This document shows, in pieces, positions 1 to 6,236 of a stretch of DNA of 8,862 nt. Position 1 is the stretch's first letter; each line of letters begins with the position of its first letter. Origin of the DNA: an uncultured Ignavibacteriales bacterium (lineage in GTDB: Bacteria; Bacteroidota; Ignavibacteria; Ignavibacteriales; Ignavibacteriaceae). The stretch lies in the NCBI GenBank assembly GCA_903915485.1, contig CAIWTC010000492.1, positions 1 through 8,862 on the forward strand. The letters run 5' to 3'. Under the pieces are notes generated by a model. The model did no database searches, was not told the DNA's origin, and worked only from the letters and a program-made list of their open reading frames with translations. The translations under genes and the position numbers were made by a program.

Positions 1-63
1 ATAAAGTTAGAGATTTTTCCGTAAAATAATAAGAATTTCTTTTACTATTAGTCCAAAGATTCA

Positions 64-149
64 TAGGGAAATCACCCTAAATTCGGCGTGCGGACTCTAT
101 AAGGAATTGAGCATGTTGTTTGATTCCCGAGGGAGTCTCTGCCCCGATT
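64..149. ncRNA. Candidate structured RNA element, unidentified
   Basis: A GC-richer patch in AT-rich non-coding DNA folds extensively. TAGGG 64-68 pairs with CCCTA 75-79. Immediately after, 80-97 pairs with 133-149 (15 or more pairs including three G-T pairs, two C-C mismatches and one bulged T). Inside it, 103-112 pairs with 118-127 around the loop ATGTT. The internal loop is TATAA opposite CGAGG. No T-run follows on either strand, so it is not an ordinary terminator. A long hairpin with a central internal loop recalls 6S-like RNAs, but no family was recognised and the transcribed strand is unknown. A stop-interrupted minus-strand frame crosses it, so a coding remnant remains possible. Confidence 0.3.
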
Positions 150-208
150 GCGACATATAAAAAAGAATATTCAATTATTTTGCCGAATATAGCATGGAGA
201 GAAAAAAA

Positions 209-233
209 TAGTTTGGAATTAATTCGGAATCTT
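209..233 (+). promoter_or_regulatory. Upstream motif shared with peptidase gene
   Basis: TAGTTTG (209-215) followed by ATTAATTCG (218-226) and ATCTT lies about 50 bases before the ATG at 267. An almost identical arrangement lies at 993-1016, at nearly the same distance before the peptidase start. The TTTG element recalls Bacteroidota promoter boxes (TTTG at -33, TAnnTTTG at -7), and TATTTTTA at 237-244 could be the downstream box. The promoter role is inference. Confidence 0.3.
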
Positions 234-266
234 TTGTATTTTTAAGATGAAAATCTTTTTAATAAA

Positions 267-653
267 ATGACAAAGTATTTTAAAAAATCACCTTTAATCA
301 GTCTGTTTTTACTAATTACATTATGCACCGCGTTTTGGCTGGATAGTATTAATGTGACTGAATATATTTCAGGTTCGAGAACAAATTTTTCTGATACTGA
401 AATCATTGGGCATACAAAAGATTTATCAAATTTATCCTCAGTCAATATTTCGACAACCCTTGATTTTCAATCTCCCGATTTAACTGATAACGGAACAAAG
501 GTTTTCGCAGATCTAGACAGTCCTTCAATTACAAATGAACACAATTTTTCCGGTTCTGAAGAAGTCATCACAGCCTCGGAAAAGACCGAATTATCGGTTG
601 ATTTTGTTAACTCCATATCTATCTTCCTCAAGAATAAAACTTTCCTAATTTAG
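267..653 (+). CDS. Orphan exported Ser/Thr/Asp-rich protein
   Basis: This is a 128-residue ORF of no recognised family. The N-terminus has the form of a signal peptide or membrane anchor: basic residues at 3-7 (KYFKK), then a hydrophobic stretch at about 9-25. The remainder is hydrophilic and rich in Ser, Thr, Asp and Asn, with no cysteine after the signal region and no catalytic motif that can be seen. No clear Shine-Dalgarno precedes the ATG, which is common in Bacteroidota-like genomes. A motif shared with the peptidase promoter region lies about 50 bases upstream and supports expression. There is no obvious terminator right behind it; the first strong one is at 911. It could be a small secreted protein or the N-terminal remainder of a larger decayed gene. 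The ORF length in AT-rich DNA and the export signal make it moderately credible. Confidence 0.5.
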   Translation: MTKYFKKSPLISLFLLITLCTAFWLDSINVTEYISGSRTNFSDTEIIGHTKDLSNLSSVNISTTLDFQSPDLTDNGTKVFADLDSPSITNEHNFSGSEEVITASEKTELSVDFVNSISIFLKNKTFLI

Positions 654-776
654 CTTTACGATTTTCATCCAAAGAATGTTTGCTTTCTGAGTGATTGAGA
701 GCGGTTCTTCAGTATTCTTTTTAGAATAAAACTAACCAATTCAATTCTTAAGCGAAAGCAGCATAGTAAGGAAATT

Positions 777-882
777 TATGCGCGCGTATCACTGTATATA
801 TGCATTGATGAGTAAATATGAATTATGCAAGAGTAAAAGATGATAAAGTTTGAAAATAAAATAAAAATCGATACGCGCCATA
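777..882. repeat. Long-range inverted repeat, MITE-like or RNA stem
   Basis: GCGCGTATC (782-790) is perfectly complementary to GATACGCGC (870-878). With C781 bulged, TATG (777-780) also pairs with CATA (879-882), giving 13 pairs around about 80 very AT-rich bases. GC-rich arms in this stretch stand out. It lies in the 394-base gene-poor stretch between 653 and 1048. It may be the terminal repeats of a tiny non-autonomous element or the closing stem of a transcribed RNA ending at the 911-957 terminator. Confidence 0.45.
778..843 (+). CDS. Possible 21-residue micro-ORF
   Basis: An ATG at 778 is preceded by AAGGA (768-772) at a normal 5-base spacing and opens a 21-codon frame ending TGA at 841-843. 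The peptide begins MRAYHCIYAL and ends CKSKR: two cysteines, basic C-terminus, no recognised family. The start codon lies within the left arm of the 777-882 inverted repeat, so folding would hide it. Short frames with a fortuitous SD occur by chance; this is a candidate only. Confidence 0.15.
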   Translation: MRAYHCIYALMSKYELCKSKR

Positions 883-910
883 TTTAATAAGAGTCCCTAC
901 ATACAATCCC

Positions 911-957
911 AAGCCGGGTATTCAGACAGCTCTCGTTTGATTATTCGGCTTTTTTTT
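911..957 (+). terminator. Rho-independent terminator
   Basis: AAGCCG (911-916) pairs with CGGCTT (946-951). The stem continues almost throughout (GTATTCAGAC with GTTTGATTAT, with G-T pairs and one T-T mismatch) to a loop of about 7 bases. A run of eight T follows at 950-957. It ends a plus-strand transcript coming from the 267-653 gene and/or a small RNA in 654-910, and insulates the peptidase gene. Confidence 0.82.
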
Positions 958-992
958 ATTCAATGAGTGATTGATAATACGGCGAACCATAA

Positions 993-1016
993 TATTTTGA
1001 GATTAATTCGTATCTT
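993..1016 (+). promoter_or_regulatory. Upstream motif of peptidase gene
   Basis: TATTTTG (993-999), ATTAATTCG (1002-1010) and ATCTT (1012-1016) repeat the motif found at 209-233, about 46-55 bases before the ATG at 1048. About 20 of 24 aligned positions agree, with one gap. It lies between the 911-957 terminator and the start codon, where the promoter must be. Assignment of -33 and -7 boxes is uncertain. Confidence 0.32.
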
Positions 1017-1047
1017 AAAATTATATTATTAACAAAACCAAAAGACT

Positions 1048-2409
1048 ATGAGATTCATTTTCACTTTCTTATGCATTATATCATTGATGAGAGAGGTATC
1101 CCCGCAGGGACTGCTTTCTGATAACGATAAAATAATAATTGACTCCCTTTTTAACGGCGCTCTTCGTCAGCGGACTGCTTATGAGTGGCTGAAGGACATT
1201 TGCGTTAACATTGGTCCACGGCTAAGTGGTTCTGATGCAAGCAATAAATCTTTGGATTGGGCAGTAAATAAACTTAATGGTATGAGTAATGTTAAAGTTT
1301 ACCGTCAGGAATTAATGGTCCCTTATTGGGAAAGGGGTAAAGTAGAGAAGGCCTACTTAATCAGCAATGGAAATCAAACCGAATTAAAGGTCGCAGCGCT
1401 AGGCGGAAGTATAGGGACGGGTAGTTCTTTATTGGCATCTCAAGTTATAGAATTAAAGTCTTTTGAAGAGTTGGAACAGAGGAAAGCCGAAGTAAAAAAC
1501 AAGATTGTATTTTTTAATAATGAATTTCCTAAAACTGTCCTCAATACATTTGAGGCCTACGGCCAACTTGCCCGGTATCGGGTTTTTGGTGCTAGAGAAG
1601 CGGCCAAGTTTGGGGCAGTTGCAGTTATAGTAAGATCAATTACCTCCAGTGAAGACAATGTTCCACATGTCGGGGTGATGATTTATAATGATACTATTCC
1701 CAAAATTCCGGCAGTTGCAATCGGAGTGCTGGATGCAGGTGTCCTCCACAATTCTATTGTGAAAGACAAAGAAGCACTTGTTTCCATACAGCTAAGTTGT
1801 CAGATACTCCCTGACAGGCCTTCAGCAAATATTATTGCCGAGATTAAGGGTACTGAAAAACCCGAAGAAGTAATTGTTGTATCGGGCCATTTTGATTCAT
1901 GGGACAAAGGACAGGGGGCGCATGATGACGGTGCGGGATGCGTTCAATCAATGGAAGTTATAAAACTATTTTCAGATATGAATTATAAGCCCTTACATAC
2001 TATCCGTTGTGTACTTTTCATGAATGAAGAGAACGGCAGCCGCGGTTCTGCAAAATATACAGAACTTAGTACGGAGAAACATTTAGCAGCAATTGAATCT
2101 GATAGGGGAGGGTTTCTTCCCAACGGTTTCTCTTTTGATGGTGATAGTCTGCTCTTTGAAAAACTTAGGGAGTTTATTCCGCAGTTAAATAAGTGGGGAG
2201 TGTGGTATTTCCAAAAAGGAGGCTCGGGAGCGGATATCGGAAGAATTAAGGACTGTAAAATGAAATTAGGCTATGTCCCGGATTCTCAAAGATATTTTGA
2301 AGTTCATCACTCAGATAATGATGTTATTGGAGCGGTTAATCCTCGTGAACTTGAACTTGGAAGCGCTGTAAATGCGATGATGGTTTATATTTTGGATAAG
2401 TATTTTTAA
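1048..2409 (+). CDS. Secreted M28 family zinc metallopeptidase (carboxypeptidase Q-like)
   Basis: This is a 453-residue exported protein of peptidase family M28 with the layout of carboxypeptidase Q-type enzymes. These di-zinc exopeptidases hydrolyse peptides; the precise substrate cannot be read here. A signal peptide covers about residues 1-19 (hydrophobic 3-13). A PA-like inserted region follows at roughly 110-250, including GAREAAKFGAVAVIV. The catalytic core has all expected ligands: H281 in SGHFDSWD, bridging D293 in GAHDDGAG, general base E327 and ligand E328 in MNEENGS, D352 in ESDRGG and H421 in HHSDND. The enzyme therefore looks complete and active. Length is normal for the family. 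No Shine-Dalgarno is seen before ATG (context AAAAGACT). It appears monocistronic: a terminator lies upstream at 911-957, and the next gene is convergent. It probably acts in the periplasm or outside the cell in peptide scavenging. Confidence 0.95.
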   Translation: MRFIFTFLCIISLMREVSPQGLLSDNDKIIIDSLFNGALRQRTAYEWLKDICVNIGPRLSGSDASNKSLDWAVNKLNGMSNVKVYRQELMVPYWERGKVEKAYLISNGNQTELKVAALGGSIGTGSSLLASQVIELKSFEELEQRKAEVKNKIVFFNNEFPKTVLNTFEAYGQLARYRVFGAREAAKFGAVAVIVRSITSSEDNVPHVGVMIYNDTIPKIPAVAIGVLDAGVLHNSIVKDKEALVSIQLSCQILPDRPSANIIAEIKGTEKPEEVIVVSGHFDSWDKGQGAHDDGAGCVQSMEVIKLFSDMNYKPLHTIRCVLFMNEENGSRGSAKYTELSTEKHLAAIESDRGGFLPNGFSFDGDSLLFEKLREFIPQLNKWGVWYFQKGGSGADIGRIKDCKMKLGYVPDSQRYFEVHHSDNDVIGAVNPRELELGSAVNAMMVYILDKYF

Positions 2410-2419
2410 GTAAGATAAT

Positions 2420-2456
2420 AAAAACGGGAGTCAGCGTATTGAGAAACTGACTCCCG
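2420..2456 (-). terminator. Terminator between convergent genes
   Basis: CGGGAGTCAG (2425-2434) is perfectly complementary to CTGACTCCCG (2447-2456), with a 12-base loop. Read on the minus strand the hairpin is followed by TTTTT (complement of 2420-2424), so it terminates the HEAT-repeat gene about 30 bases past its stop. On the plus strand no T-run follows, so any effect on the peptidase transcript would be weaker. Confidence 0.78.
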
Positions 2457-2484
2457 GTATCACTAATAAAGATTTTTAGCAAAC

Positions 2485-2889
2485 TTATTTTTTGTGCTTT
2501 TCAATTTGATGTGTTCTTGTGAAGTTCTCGCACATGCGGCGCACTTTTTCACTTTCGTCAAATCTTCCGTTTTCCTTTACGGCAAATAAACCGCGTTCGT
2601 CACCAATTTTATATAGTGAGAGCGCTGCCATAATACGGGCATCTTCACTTTGGCTTGAATGAAGGATTTTCATTAATGGAAGTACTGCCTTATTTGACTT
2701 AATCTCGCCAAGATAATAAGCGGCACTTGTCTGTAATCCTTCGTTATCAGAACCTAATCCTACTAATAAATTCTGCTCGAAAGCATTAGTGGATTTTTTA
2801 GCTGCACTTGTTGGCTCTGCGGCATAACTTGTGAAAGCAAATGTCAATGTAACAACTATCGCAACGAAATATTTTATCATGTTTTTCAT
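2485..2889 (-). CDS. Small exported HEAT-repeat protein
   Basis: This 134-residue protein has a clear signal peptide: basic start, hydrophobic 8-20, and a likely cut after SYA at 21-23. The mature part carries HEAT-like (PBS-lyase-type) helical repeats. One spans about residues 48-78 (LQTSAAYYLGEIKSNKAVLP), the next about 82-107 (ARIMAALSLYKIGDERGLFA); each has the Ala-rich first helix and the Gly-Asp/Glu turn of this family. The C-terminus (111-134) is charged and basic. Such repeats usually serve as protein-binding scaffolds, and no catalytic residues are seen. The start is well supported: AGAAGG (complement of 2897-2902) sits 7 bases before ATG. It stands alone, divergent from the radical SAM gene and convergent with the peptidase gene. 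Location is probably periplasmic; the partner is unknown. Confidence 0.87.
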   Translation of the reverse strand: MKNMIKYFVAIVVTLTFAFTSYAAEPTSAAKKSTNAFEQNLLVGLGSDNEGLQTSAAYYLGEIKSNKAVLPLMKILHSSQSEDARIMAALSLYKIGDERGLFAVKENGRFDESEKVRRMCENFTRTHQIEKHKK

Positions 2890-2928
2890 GGTAGCACCTT
2901 CTTCTTTTTATTTATAAAACTTACGCTT

Positions 2929-2936
2929 CAAATATA
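2929..2936 (-). promoter_or_regulatory. Possible -7 box of HEAT-repeat gene
   Basis: On the minus strand TATATTTG matches the Bacteroidota -7 consensus TAnnTTTG and lies about 40 bases before the ATG at 2889, a sensible leader length. No convincing TTG -33 box is seen at the expected spacing, and the region is AT-rich, so chance is possible. Confidence 0.3.
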
Positions 2937-2986
2937 TATTTTAGGGAGTGCGATTGCTTTCCTTTTGGTGCAGAAGGAGTTTTTCA

Positions 2987-3010
2987 ATGATGAGCGAGCG
3001 TAAAACTTGA
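2987..3010 (+). CDS. Possible 7-codon leader ORF before radical SAM gene
   Basis: AAGGAG (2974-2979), the best Shine-Dalgarno in the window, sits 7 bases before ATG 2987. It opens the frame MMSERKT followed by TGA at 3008-3010. The radical SAM start at 3028 is 17 bases further on, in another frame, and has only a weak AGAAGA upstream. The ORF may recruit ribosomes for reinitiation at 3028 or act as a leader peptide. Expression is not shown. Confidence 0.25.
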   Translation: MMSERKT

Positions 3011-3027
3011 CAGAAGATTTTTTATAA

Positions 3028-4017
3028 ATGACACAAAACTTTATTCCAAGCTATATAAAGCTATATTCATCGGGCATTTTTGCTGAGCGGATACAATTAC
3101 TGCAAAATAAAATGCAGAATTGTGATATCTGCCCACAAAACTGTTTGGCTGACCGAACCGCATCTGAATTCGGGAAATGTCTTTCTGGTGATAAAGCTAT
3201 TGTTTCCTCTTACACTGCGCACTTCGGCGAAGAGCCCGTAATCAGCGGGCGAAACGGTGCTGGGAATATATTTTTCGGTAACTGTAATTTGAAATGTATT
3301 TACTGCCAAAACCATGAAATAAGTCAGAGTAAGTCTTCAAAACTGATGAAGGAAGTCAGTGATGAGGAATTAGCTGATATAATGATTAAACTGCAGGAAA
3401 CAGGGTGTCATAATATTGGTTTGGTTTCTCCTACGCACTTTGGTGTCCAGATTTTGAATTCTATATACATAGCGATAGAGAAGGGGCTTTCTATACCTAT
3501 TATTTACAACTCAAACGGCTATGATTCGGTTGAGATGCTTAAATTGTTTCATGGCGTGATTGATATTTATCTGCCTGATTTGAAGTATGGTTCTAATATA
3601 TATAGTAAAGAACTTTCCAAGTGCCCTGATTATTTCGAATTCGCAAAACTCGCATTGCAGGAAATGTATTCTCAAATTGGGCACGAACATGTTCTTGAGG
3701 ATGGACTCTTAAAGCGCGGTTTGATAGTCAGGCATCTAGTATTGCCTAATGATTTAAGTGAGAGTGAATCAGCCCTGAAATTTATTGCTGACTTAAACCC
3801 GGAGATATACATATCGCTTATGTCTCAATATTTCCCTGATCATAAAGCAGTTTTGCACCCGCTGCTAGGCAGAAAAATAAGACATCGTGAGTATGAAAAG
3901 GTGTTAGAATTTGTAGAAAAAATTGGCCTGCACAATGGATGGATCCAAGAACCGGAAAGCGCCGATACATACCGGCCATACTTTAACGATTCGAGAGAAA
4001 ACCCATTCAGGAATTGA
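3028..4017 (+). CDS. Radical SAM protein, PflX-like (pyruvate formate-lyase activase-related)
   Basis: This is a 329-residue cytosolic iron-sulfur protein of the PflX-type radical SAM group. The cluster motif CNLKCIYC (C86, C90, C93) has CxxxCxxC spacing and would bind the 4Fe-4S cluster that cleaves S-adenosylmethionine. N-terminal cysteines C32, C35, C39 and C51 (CDICPQNC with a later C) are typical of the group and may hold another metal site. HFGEEPVISG before the cluster, and the later NSNGYDSVEM and YLPDLKYG segments, are family landmarks. Family members are called putative glycyl-radical activating enzymes, but the true substrate is generally unknown and no glycyl radical enzyme is in the window. 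An in-frame TAA immediately precedes ATG 3028, and the opening PSYIKLYSSG fits the family's usual N-terminus, so the start is secure although its SD is weak. No terminator is seen behind it. Confidence 0.94.
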   Translation: MTQNFIPSYIKLYSSGIFAERIQLLQNKMQNCDICPQNCLADRTASEFGKCLSGDKAIVSSYTAHFGEEPVISGRNGAGNIFFGNCNLKCIYCQNHEISQSKSSKLMKEVSDEELADIMIKLQETGCHNIGLVSPTHFGVQILNSIYIAIEKGLSIPIIYNSNGYDSVEMLKLFHGVIDIYLPDLKYGSNIYSKELSKCPDYFEFAKLALQEMYSQIGHEHVLEDGLLKRGLIVRHLVLPNDLSESESALKFIADLNPEIYISLMSQYFPDHKAVLHPLLGRKIRHREYEKVLEFVEKIGLHNGWIQEPESADTYRPYFNDSRENPFRN

Positions 4018-4158
4018 GCAATTCAACCTTTTAAGCCATCTACTGACATTATCCTCCATTCATCATGAACTATCACCACTTATTCCTTTTTAATAGAATG
4101 GATGGAAATATTCTATATTTTTACTTTGAAAATTTTAATAATTACCAGGAAAAAGGCC

Positions 4159-5172
4159 ATGAAAAACTCGACTATATTCTTTACACTAATGTTCGCATTC
4201 TTCTACCTCTTCCCTTCATCTGCTTTTGCGCAGGATGTTAAAGTGGAGAAAGAGAAAGCAGTTAAAACAGACTCAGTATGTTGCAAAAAACATGAGAAGT
4301 CCTCTACATGCGAAAATATAAAATGTACTTGTAAAGAGTGCAAAAAAATGCGCTCAAGCAGCGAAAAGAAAAAAAGTCATTCTAAAGAATGGAATTTCAA
4401 AGACATTAATGTTCAGATTCCTAAACTTAGTATGAAGAATCCTTTTGTTGAAGTAAGCTATGGTTTAGGTAATAGTTCCGTAAATTCATTAATCGGAAAA
4501 TTTCAGGATGCGGGTTTTGCGGAAATTAAAATTGGGCACTACAGAAATAGTCTAAGAGGAAAAGACAGTGTCGTCCTTGGCAGCAAGAGCAAGTTCGTTC
4601 AGTTCAGTTTCTTTGACCAGAAATTAAGGAAAGCAGTTACAACAAGTGATATATCTACTAATACTTTCCGTTTCGGGATGGGCTGGGCAGATGCTCTTGG
4701 TTATAAATTTGGGAACTCCGCTTTATTGTTAGGTAGCGAACAAGGTTTTGGATGGAGTAGATTGAAAGTGAATGATAAACTAACAGATGTTTCTGATTTA
4801 GCTAAGCTCAGATACTATGATAACCAGTTTAAGTTTGGAATTAATAATGCTGCTACTTTGAAGTTTAGTATAGTTCCTTCGGTTGCAGTTAATGTATCAT
4901 ATGAAAGAGCGCAAGTATATCAGAAAGTAATTTTCTGGAGAACAGCAGGAAGTATTCTTGCTGAACAAATTTCTTATGGGATACTTGATGAGTTCATTGA
5001 CGAGGTTGTTGACCACTCATCAGTCGGTGCGCCGGTAATTAATTTCATCTTAAGAAACGGGTTGTCCTATGGTATTTACGAACTTCGCAAAGAAAAGATG
5101 AACTTCCCATTTAAGGGTGAAGACCCGCTAATGGAATCAACTTTTAAGGTTGGAATGTCTTTTCAGTTATAA
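4159..5172 (+). CDS. Exported protein: Cys-rich N-terminal segment plus probable outer-membrane beta-barrel
   Basis: Family not recognised. The start is placed at ATG 4159, not at the upstream in-frame ATG 4102. From 4159 the protein opens with a standard signal peptide (MKNSTIFF, hydrophobic core, cut after AFA near residue 24), and AGGA (4147-4150) lies 8 bases before it. That gives 337 residues. The mature N-terminus holds six cysteines in 21 residues (C41, C42, C51, C56, C58, C61, with H45), including CTCKEC, in a lysine-rich context. No cysteine occurs elsewhere, so metal binding or disulfides are likely. From about residue 90 onward, alternating Gly, aromatic and polar residues (FVEVSYGLG, FRFGMGWAD, YKFGNSALLLG) and the end TFKVGMSFQL suggest an outer-membrane beta-barrel. 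It follows the radical SAM gene by 141 bases without a visible terminator, so cotranscription is possible. Function unknown. Confidence 0.85.
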   Translation: MKNSTIFFTLMFAFFYLFPSSAFAQDVKVEKEKAVKTDSVCCKKHEKSSTCENIKCTCKECKKMRSSSEKKKSHSKEWNFKDINVQIPKLSMKNPFVEVSYGLGNSSVNSLIGKFQDAGFAEIKIGHYRNSLRGKDSVVLGSKSKFVQFSFFDQKLRKAVTTSDISTNTFRFGMGWADALGYKFGNSALLLGSEQGFGWSRLKVNDKLTDVSDLAKLRYYDNQFKFGINNAATLKFSIVPSVAVNVSYERAQVYQKVIFWRTAGSILAEQISYGILDEFIDEVVDHSSVGAPVINFILRNGLSYGIYELRKEKMNFPFKGEDPLMESTFKVGMSFQL

Positions 5173-5193
5173 AAATTTGTTAGTCTAAAATAG

Positions 5194-5230
5194 AATTGCC
5201 CTCTCTGCCAAACATGAGAGGGCAATTTTT
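5194..5230. terminator. Bidirectional terminator between convergent genes
   Basis: AATTGCCCTCTC (5194-5205) is perfectly complementary to GAGAGGGCAATT (5216-5227), with a 10-base loop. T-rich tails follow on both strands (TTTTT on plus, CTATTTTAG on minus). It ends both the 4159-5172 transcript and the minus-strand operon, and its tail overlaps the stop codon of the YiaK-like gene (5229-5231). Confidence 0.92.
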
Positions 5231-6236
5231 ATAATCTCAAAATCCGTTCCCATATTTCTTTTTCAACTTCTACTCCATTGCGCATATTTTCTTCCCGAAC
5301 TTTGAAAACTCTCTCGCCAGGGTAAAGCACGGGTTCATTTTCATTGACTACCTCTCCGCTTTTGTAATATTCGATGGTATCATCAATCATTTTATTCATA
5401 TCCGTACTCCCCAAATTTCTCTTCATATCTATTGCAATAAATATTTGCGAAAGCCCTGTTTCGTATTCAGTCTTGCTAATGTCTTTTGTTGTTTGCCCGC
5501 CGGAAAGTGCTGCGGCAATTAAGTCAAGCAGAAGTGATAACCCTGCTCCTTTCCAAAGCCCGATGGGCAATGCACGGAAAGTTGAGTAAATTTCTGCTGC
5601 ATCTGTAGTTAATTCCCCGTTCGAATCATAACCTCCGACAAAAGGCAACGGCTTTTTGGCTCTTTTGTGTGTCGATAATTTCCCATATGAATATTGCGAG
5701 AGGGCAGTGTCAATTACAACATGGTTTGGCGAATTAGGAACTGCAAATACAATAGGGTTATTACCTGTGCGTGCTTCTTTTGAACCCCATGGTGGCAGAT
5801 TCGGCATTGAATTAGTCCAACAGATAAATACAAATCCGTTTTCAGCAGCCTTCCATCCGTACGCTCCTGCACGCATCCAATGATTAGTGTTTCGCAGAGC
5901 AACGCATCCTATCCCAAAGTTACTAGCAAGTTCCATCGCTCGGTCAGTCATTTGCCAAGCATTAAGAACGCCTGCGCCATAGTTCCCGTCCCATACTTCC
6001 AAGCCATTAAATGCATTTGATAAGGTCGGTTTTGCATCAGGTTTTATGAGCCCAAGTTCAACCATTTTGATTATAACATGGAACCGGTTTACACCGTGCG
6101 AAGCCACTCCGCAAAAAGTATTCTCTGTGAATATATCTGCGCACAGTTTTGCATCCTGCTCAAGGAAGCCATGTTTTAGCAGTATTGAATTAAATACTGA
6201 AGAAAGTTCGTCAAAACTTAATCTGTTCATAATCAT
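5229..6236 (-). CDS. yiaK: 2,3-diketo-L-gulonate reductase-like (Ldh/malate dehydrogenase family) oxidoreductase
   Basis: This 335-residue member of the malate/L-lactate dehydrogenase-type (Ldh2) NAD(P)H oxidoreductases is close in length and motifs to E. coli YiaK, which reduces 2,3-diketo-L-gulonate. Shared landmarks are SHGVNR with the presumed catalytic H47, the NHWMRAGAYGW segment at 118-128, ICWTNS (138-143), PPWGSKEARTGNNP (148-161), WKGAGLSLLLD (228-238), SQIFIAID (263-270) and the C-terminal ENMRNGVEV. It is full length. The ATG at 6236-6234 overlaps the stop of the upstream reductase as ATGA with no SD, pointing to translational coupling; M3 is an alternative start. It should act in the cytosol on a keto-acid sugar. 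The exact substrate is inferred from E. coli, and a related 2-keto acid is possible. The symbol reflects homology only. Confidence 0.93.
   Translation of the reverse strand: MIMNRLSFDELSSVFNSILLKHGFLEQDAKLCADIFTENTFCGVASHGVNRFHVIIKMVELGLIKPDAKPTLSNAFNGLEVWDGNYGAGVLNAWQMTDRAMELASNFGIGCVALRNTNHWMRAGAYGWKAAENGFVFICWTNSMPNLPPWGSKEARTGNNPIVFAVPNSPNHVVIDTALSQYSYGKLSTHKRAKKPLPFVGGYDSNGELTTDAAEIYSTFRALPIGLWKGAGLSLLLDLIAAALSGGQTTKDISKTEYETGLSQIFIAIDMKRNLGSTDMNKMIDDTIEYYKSGEVVNENEPVLYPGERVFKVREENMRNGVEVEKEIWERILRL

Noticed and set aside
1..64. Possible start of a minus-strand gene at 64 running off the window edge
   Set aside because: Only 21 codons are visible, with a weak AGGG upstream and no recognisable motif. 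The ATG overlaps the 64-79 hairpin.
79..243. Minus-strand open frame across the GC-rich island (about 54 codons)
   Set aside because: No start codon with an SD, ends at TAG 79-81, no recognised family; the folding of the same DNA is a better explanation.
300..330. Lipobox-like LITLC in the orphan protein
   Set aside because: The residue before Cys is Leu, not Gly/Ala/Ser, so lipoprotein processing is not supported.
242..445. 67-codon minus-strand ORF
   Set aside because: Antisense shadow of the 267-653 ORF; no RBS, composition not protein-like.
713..728. TATTCT/AGAATA hairpin after the orphan gene
   Set aside because: Six A/T-rich pairs and no T-run on either strand; too weak for a terminator.
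3007..3012. TTGACA resembling a -35 box before the radical SAM gene
   Set aside because: The matching -10 position would fall inside the coding region after the start codon, with no TATAAT there.
4055..4102. TCCATTC/GAATGGA inverted repeat after the radical SAM gene
   Set aside because: Seven pairs around a 34-base loop, no T-run; likely chance.
4102..4158. In-frame upstream start extending the barrel protein by 19 residues
   Set aside because: Starting at 4159 gives a normal signal peptide directly at the N-terminus with AGGA 8 bases upstream; the longer form would bury it.
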